Assembly: GCF_034928825.1 (NCBI RefSeq)
Contig: NZ_JAYFUL010000009.1
Coordinates: 1 to 64,000 of the forward strand
Direction: 5' to 3'
Source of the DNA: Arcicella aquatica
GTDB lineage: Bacteria > Bacteroidota > Bacteroidia > Cytophagales > Spirosomataceae
Length of the DNA: 64,000 nucleotides
Position numbers and translations under genes: made by a program. Positions 61,666-64,000 of this stretch are shown one piece after another. The stretch's first letter is position 1. Each line of letters starts with the position of its first letter. The notes under the pieces are model-generated. The model had not been told where the DNA came from. It worked only from the letters and a program-made list of their open reading frames with translations, and made no database searches.

Positions 61666-62322
61666 TTAGATAAAAAATGTCAGAATCAGTCCGAATAATG
61701 AAGGATTATTCAGGACAACATCTCTTAAATGTACAAGCGCTTTGTTGATATGTGCCTCAATGGTCTTCGTTGCCAATTGTAGTTCATCAGCAATTTCTTT
61801 GTACTTTTTGCCTTCAAAACGGTTCATCAAAAATACTTTTTGGCATTGTGGCGGTAATTGGGAGATGGCTTGCTCGATTTGTTTTTGCAAGTCATCATAA
61901 AAGAGCATTTGGTCTGGCGAGACGTTCGACTCTGGAAACTGTAAATCGGAATTATCAAAGGCAAAAGATTTATTGCCTTGTTCTTGTTGTAAATATAAAA
62001 AACAACGATTTCTAACGGCCGTAAACAAATAGGCACGGAAAGAAGTAGTGATGTGTAAGAAAACTTGGTTTTTCCAGATGTTGTAAAAGATTTCTGCAAT
62101 AATATCCTCCGCCACATCTTTTGAATAAACAAACCTTACAGCATGGCTACAAAGAGGCTTGTAATAACGATTGTATAGCAACTCAAACCCCTTTTTAGGG
62201 TCTTGCTTGAAAGTTTGTTTGATAAAGAATTCATCATCCATAATTTCCCCAGTCTCAGGTGCTTGAAAAGCCTGAGTTTTGAGAAAATTATTTGTTGATT
62301 CAGATGATATATTTTCGAGCAT
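61666..62322 (-). CDS. ECF RNA polymerase sigma factor
   Basis: A 218-residue sigma-70 family protein: region 2 (ELLYNRYYKPLCSHAVRF, DVAEDIIAEIFYNIWKN) and region 4 (AISQLPPQCQKVFLMNRFEG, YKEIADELQLATKTIEAHIN). Bacteroidota FecI-like ECF factors control polysaccharide loci through FecR partners, and FecR is next. A 14-bp perfect palindrome AAGGAAATTTCCTT (62331-62344) lies 9 bp before the start codon. Confidence 0.95.
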   Translation of the reverse strand: MLENISSESTNNFLKTQAFQAPETGEIMDDEFFIKQTFKQDPKKGFELLYNRYYKPLCSHAVRFVYSKDVAEDIIAEIFYNIWKNQVFLHITTSFRAYLFTAVRNRCFLYLQQEQGNKSFAFDNSDLQFPESNVSPDQMLFYDDLQKQIEQAISQLPPQCQKVFLMNRFEGKKYKEIADELQLATKTIEAHINKALVHLRDVVLNNPSLFGLILTFFI

Positions 62323-62410
62323 AATTTTAAAAGGAAATTTCCTTGAGATTGTTGATGAAGTGTATTTTAAATGTATAATATTCTATTAAAATAATTCAAT
62401 TAAGAGCATA

Positions 62411-62435
62411 GACAAAAAAAAGGGCAGATACCCTT
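62411..62435 (-). terminator. Weak terminator after vanZ-like gene
   Basis: On the minus strand AAGGG/CCCTT around a 6-nt loop is followed by eight T. The stem is only 5 bp. Confidence 0.45.
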
Positions 62436-62473
62436 AGTTAAATTCAAAAAAAAATTAATATTCTTCAAATATA

Positions 62474-62839
62474 TCATTTTATAGTGCTTAATTTATTGAA
62501 AATCAGCCAAATAAAATATCCAATAATTCCGCCAATTCCATCAGCCACTACGTCGTACCAATCAAAACTTCTATTAAATTCTTTTGGTAAAATAGCTTGC
62601 CAAAACTCAATGATAATTCCATAAGCAATGGCTACAAGAATTATTTTCCAAGATTGTTTAGTAGGGAAAATCCAGAAAAAAGTAAAACCAGCAAAAGCTA
62701 CGAAATGGTTCGCTTTATCATTTACCATTACAACATCTGTCGGGATGTTTTTACTTGGTAACGAGCAAAGTATTAAAATGATGATTGACCAGATTATGGG
62801 CAATGCTTTATAATGCAGGAGTGTTGTAATAGTTTTCAT
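62474..62839 (-). CDS. VanZ-like membrane protein
   Basis: From 62839 (MKTITTLLHYKALPIIWSII) it has 121 residues and four membrane helices with the VanZ motif VNDKANHFVAFAGFTFFW and FDWYDVVADGIGGIIGYFIW. VanZ relatives affect envelope or glycopeptide resistance, but most have no known role. TAAATTTG on the minus strand (62843-62850) is a possible -7, and would leave almost no leader. Confidence 0.88.
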   Translation of the reverse strand: MKTITTLLHYKALPIIWSIIILILCSLPSKNIPTDVVMVNDKANHFVAFAGFTFFWIFPTKQSWKIILVAIAYGIIIEFWQAILPKEFNRSFDWYDVVADGIGGIIGYFIWLIFNKLSTIK

Positions 62840-63048
62840 GCACAAATTTACAAAAAACTATTGTTTGCTATGTTTTAGGATTATTACTAAATATTTTCAA
62901 AAAACGGGTTTATTTTTAGTAAAACGGAAATATGTTACATTTTATGAAAAAATATTTATGTTTTACCCTATAGGAAATTTTAAAATTGACTTTTTTTACC
63001 TTACTTTTGACACTTCTGTAACACTTTACTATTTTCCTTAATTTAATC

Positions 63049-64000
63049 ATGAAAAAACTATTTTTTTGTTTATCGTTACTTATTAGCTCATTTGTAGCAC
63101 GTAGTCAAAATCAGTACAATATCATTCCAGTTCCTCAGAAACTTACTCCGCTCACTGGCGAGTTTGTATGGGAAAAGACCACTACTATCGTTTCTACCTC
63201 TGAATTTAAAGATGTAGCAAACCTCTTGAATGAACAGTTGAATCTAGTATCTGGTTCTAGTAAAAAAGTTATTGTTAAAGAAAAAGGATTGGCTAGTTCA
63301 GCTATACAGTTCGTGAAAAATGAGCAATTGGGAGATGAAGCATATACTTTAAAGGCTAGCTCGAAACAGGTAATCATTGCAGCAAAAACAGCTAAAGGTG
63401 CATTCTATGGAGTACAAACTTTATTACAATTATTACCAACACAAGTTTTCAGTGAAGCAAAAGTTGAAGGAATAAAATTAGCTATTCCGAATTGTACTAT
63501 TGAAGATGCGCCACGTTATGTTTACCGTGGATTGCACTTAGATGTAGGTCGTCATTTTTTCCCAGTTTCTTTTGTGAAAAAATACATTGATTTAATTGCT
63601 TTGCACAAATTTAATACATTCCACTGGCACTTAACAGAAGACCAAGGCTGGAGAATTGAAATTAAAAAATACCCTAAACTAACACAAATTGGTTCGATTA
63701 GAAAACAAACGATAGTCGGTCGTTATGGTTCTGGTAAATATGATGGTAAACCTTATGGCGGATTTTATACACAAGAGGAAATAAAAGAAGTAGTAGCTTA
63801 TGCAAAAACTAAGTATGTTAACATAGTGCCTGAAATTGAAATGCCAGGTCATGCACAAGCTGCTTTGGCTGCTTATCCAGAATTAGGCTGTAACCCAGAT
63901 AAAATTTATCAGGTACACACCACTTGGGGTGTTTCTGAAGATGTTTTTGCACCAAGAGAAGAAACTTTTACTTTCTTAGAAAATGTGCTTACAGAAGTAA
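63049..64000 (+). CDS. GH20 beta-N-acetylhexosaminidase (5' part, cut by window edge)
   Basis: The open frame from the ATG at 63049 runs off the window, giving 317 residues. It has a signal peptide (MKKLFFCLSLLISSFVARSQ), the GH20 N-terminal domain (IIPVPQKLTPLTGEFVW, QLLPTQVF) and the start of the catalytic barrel: RYVYRGLHLDVGRHFF, NTFHWHLTEDQGWRIE, YVNIVPEIEMPGHAQA. The catalytic Asp-Glu pair lies past the edge. It removes terminal GlcNAc or GalNAc. TACTTTTG (63002-63009) may be its -7 element. Confidence 0.95.
   Translation, partial: MKKLFFCLSLLISSFVARSQNQYNIIPVPQKLTPLTGEFVWEKTTTIVSTSEFKDVANLLNEQLNLVSGSSKKVIVKEKGLASSAIQFVKNEQLGDEAYTLKASSKQVIIAAKTAKGAFYGVQTLLQLLPTQVFSEAKVEGIKLAIPNCTIEDAPRYVYRGLHLDVGRHFFPVSFVKKYIDLIALHKFNTFHWHLTEDQGWRIEIKKYPKLTQIGSIRKQTIVGRYGSGKYDGKPYGGFYTQEEIKEVVAYAKTKYVNIVPEIEMPGHAQAALAAYPELGCNPDKIYQVHTTWGVSEDVFAPREETFTFLENVLTEV

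Noticed and set aside
1..64000. CRISPR array, tRNA, rRNA or prophage
   Set aside because: No regularly spaced repeats, cloverleaf sequences, rRNA motifs or phage structural genes were seen in any gap.

Overview
The window is AT-rich bacterial chromosome, almost certainly from a Bacteroidota member of the Cytophagales type (an Emticicia/Flectobacillus-like relative is a guess). Grounds: a SusC/SusD starch locus driven by an ECF sigma/FecR pair, several promoters of the Bacteroidota form TTTG-N18-20-TAnnTTTG, fused aspartokinase-homoserine dehydrogenase, short Bacteroidota-type AMP nucleosidase, and no Shine-Dalgarno pattern. I see no tRNA, rRNA, CRISPR array, intact insertion sequence or prophage.

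Layout. 1-600: an unknown gene end, a REP-like repeat pair and a decayed TonB-receptor tail. 599-5507: a DJ-1/AraC regulator divergent from a run of small ligand-binding proteins (SRPBCC, VOC, DoxX, DUF1801) ending at a clear terminator. 5703-13223: PhzF, a quinone-oxidoreductase-like enzyme, AMP nucleosidase, an HsdR-N-like protein, a PafA-type phosphatase, and UDP-glucose dehydrogenase plus UDP-glucuronate decarboxylase (UDP-xylose route). 13483-17475 (minus): FabH, an A-type Fe-S carrier, CtlX and arginine deiminase. 17877-22182: sufCDSE plus a MIP18-like gene, without sufB. 22326-32932: bacilliredoxin, TPR protein, epimerase, Ppx/GppA, ExbB/ExbD, DUF421/MgtC, GntP, rpsU, XerC-like recombinase, Uma2. 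32994-37805 (minus): an AAA/VWA pair and a propeller lipoprotein. 38250-40622: siderophore-type TonB receptor whose promoter holds a palindromic operator. 40992-46884: thrA and thrB separated by a small antitoxin-like gene and an ABC-type ATPase/TOPRIM-like pair. 47008-47610: Uma2. 47932-62322 (minus): sigma factor, FecR, SusC, SusD, SusE-like, GH13 amylase, TPR histidine kinase, OmpL47-like protein. 62474-64000: VanZ and the start of a GH20 hexosaminidase.

How parts work together. The sigma/FecR/SusC(STN) set looks like a cell-surface signalling circuit controlling starch capture by SusD and the SusE-like protein and cleavage by the amylase. Arginine deiminase and CtlX would turn arginine into ornithine without carbamoyl phosphate. 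ExbB/ExbD could energise the TonB receptors, but no tonB gene is in view.

Most notable: (1) an ATPase/TOPRIM pair, a plausible OLD/PARIS-like defence module, inside the threonine operon; (2) two inverted copies (13228-13481 and 47636-47909) of a roughly 250-275 bp non-coding element with 23-bp terminal inverted repeats and a perfect 22-bp internal hairpin, carrying compensatory stem changes and filling gaps between convergent genes, apparently as mobile bidirectional terminators; (3) an operator placed exactly in a promoter spacer upstream of the siderophore receptor; (4) a structured leader before thrA.
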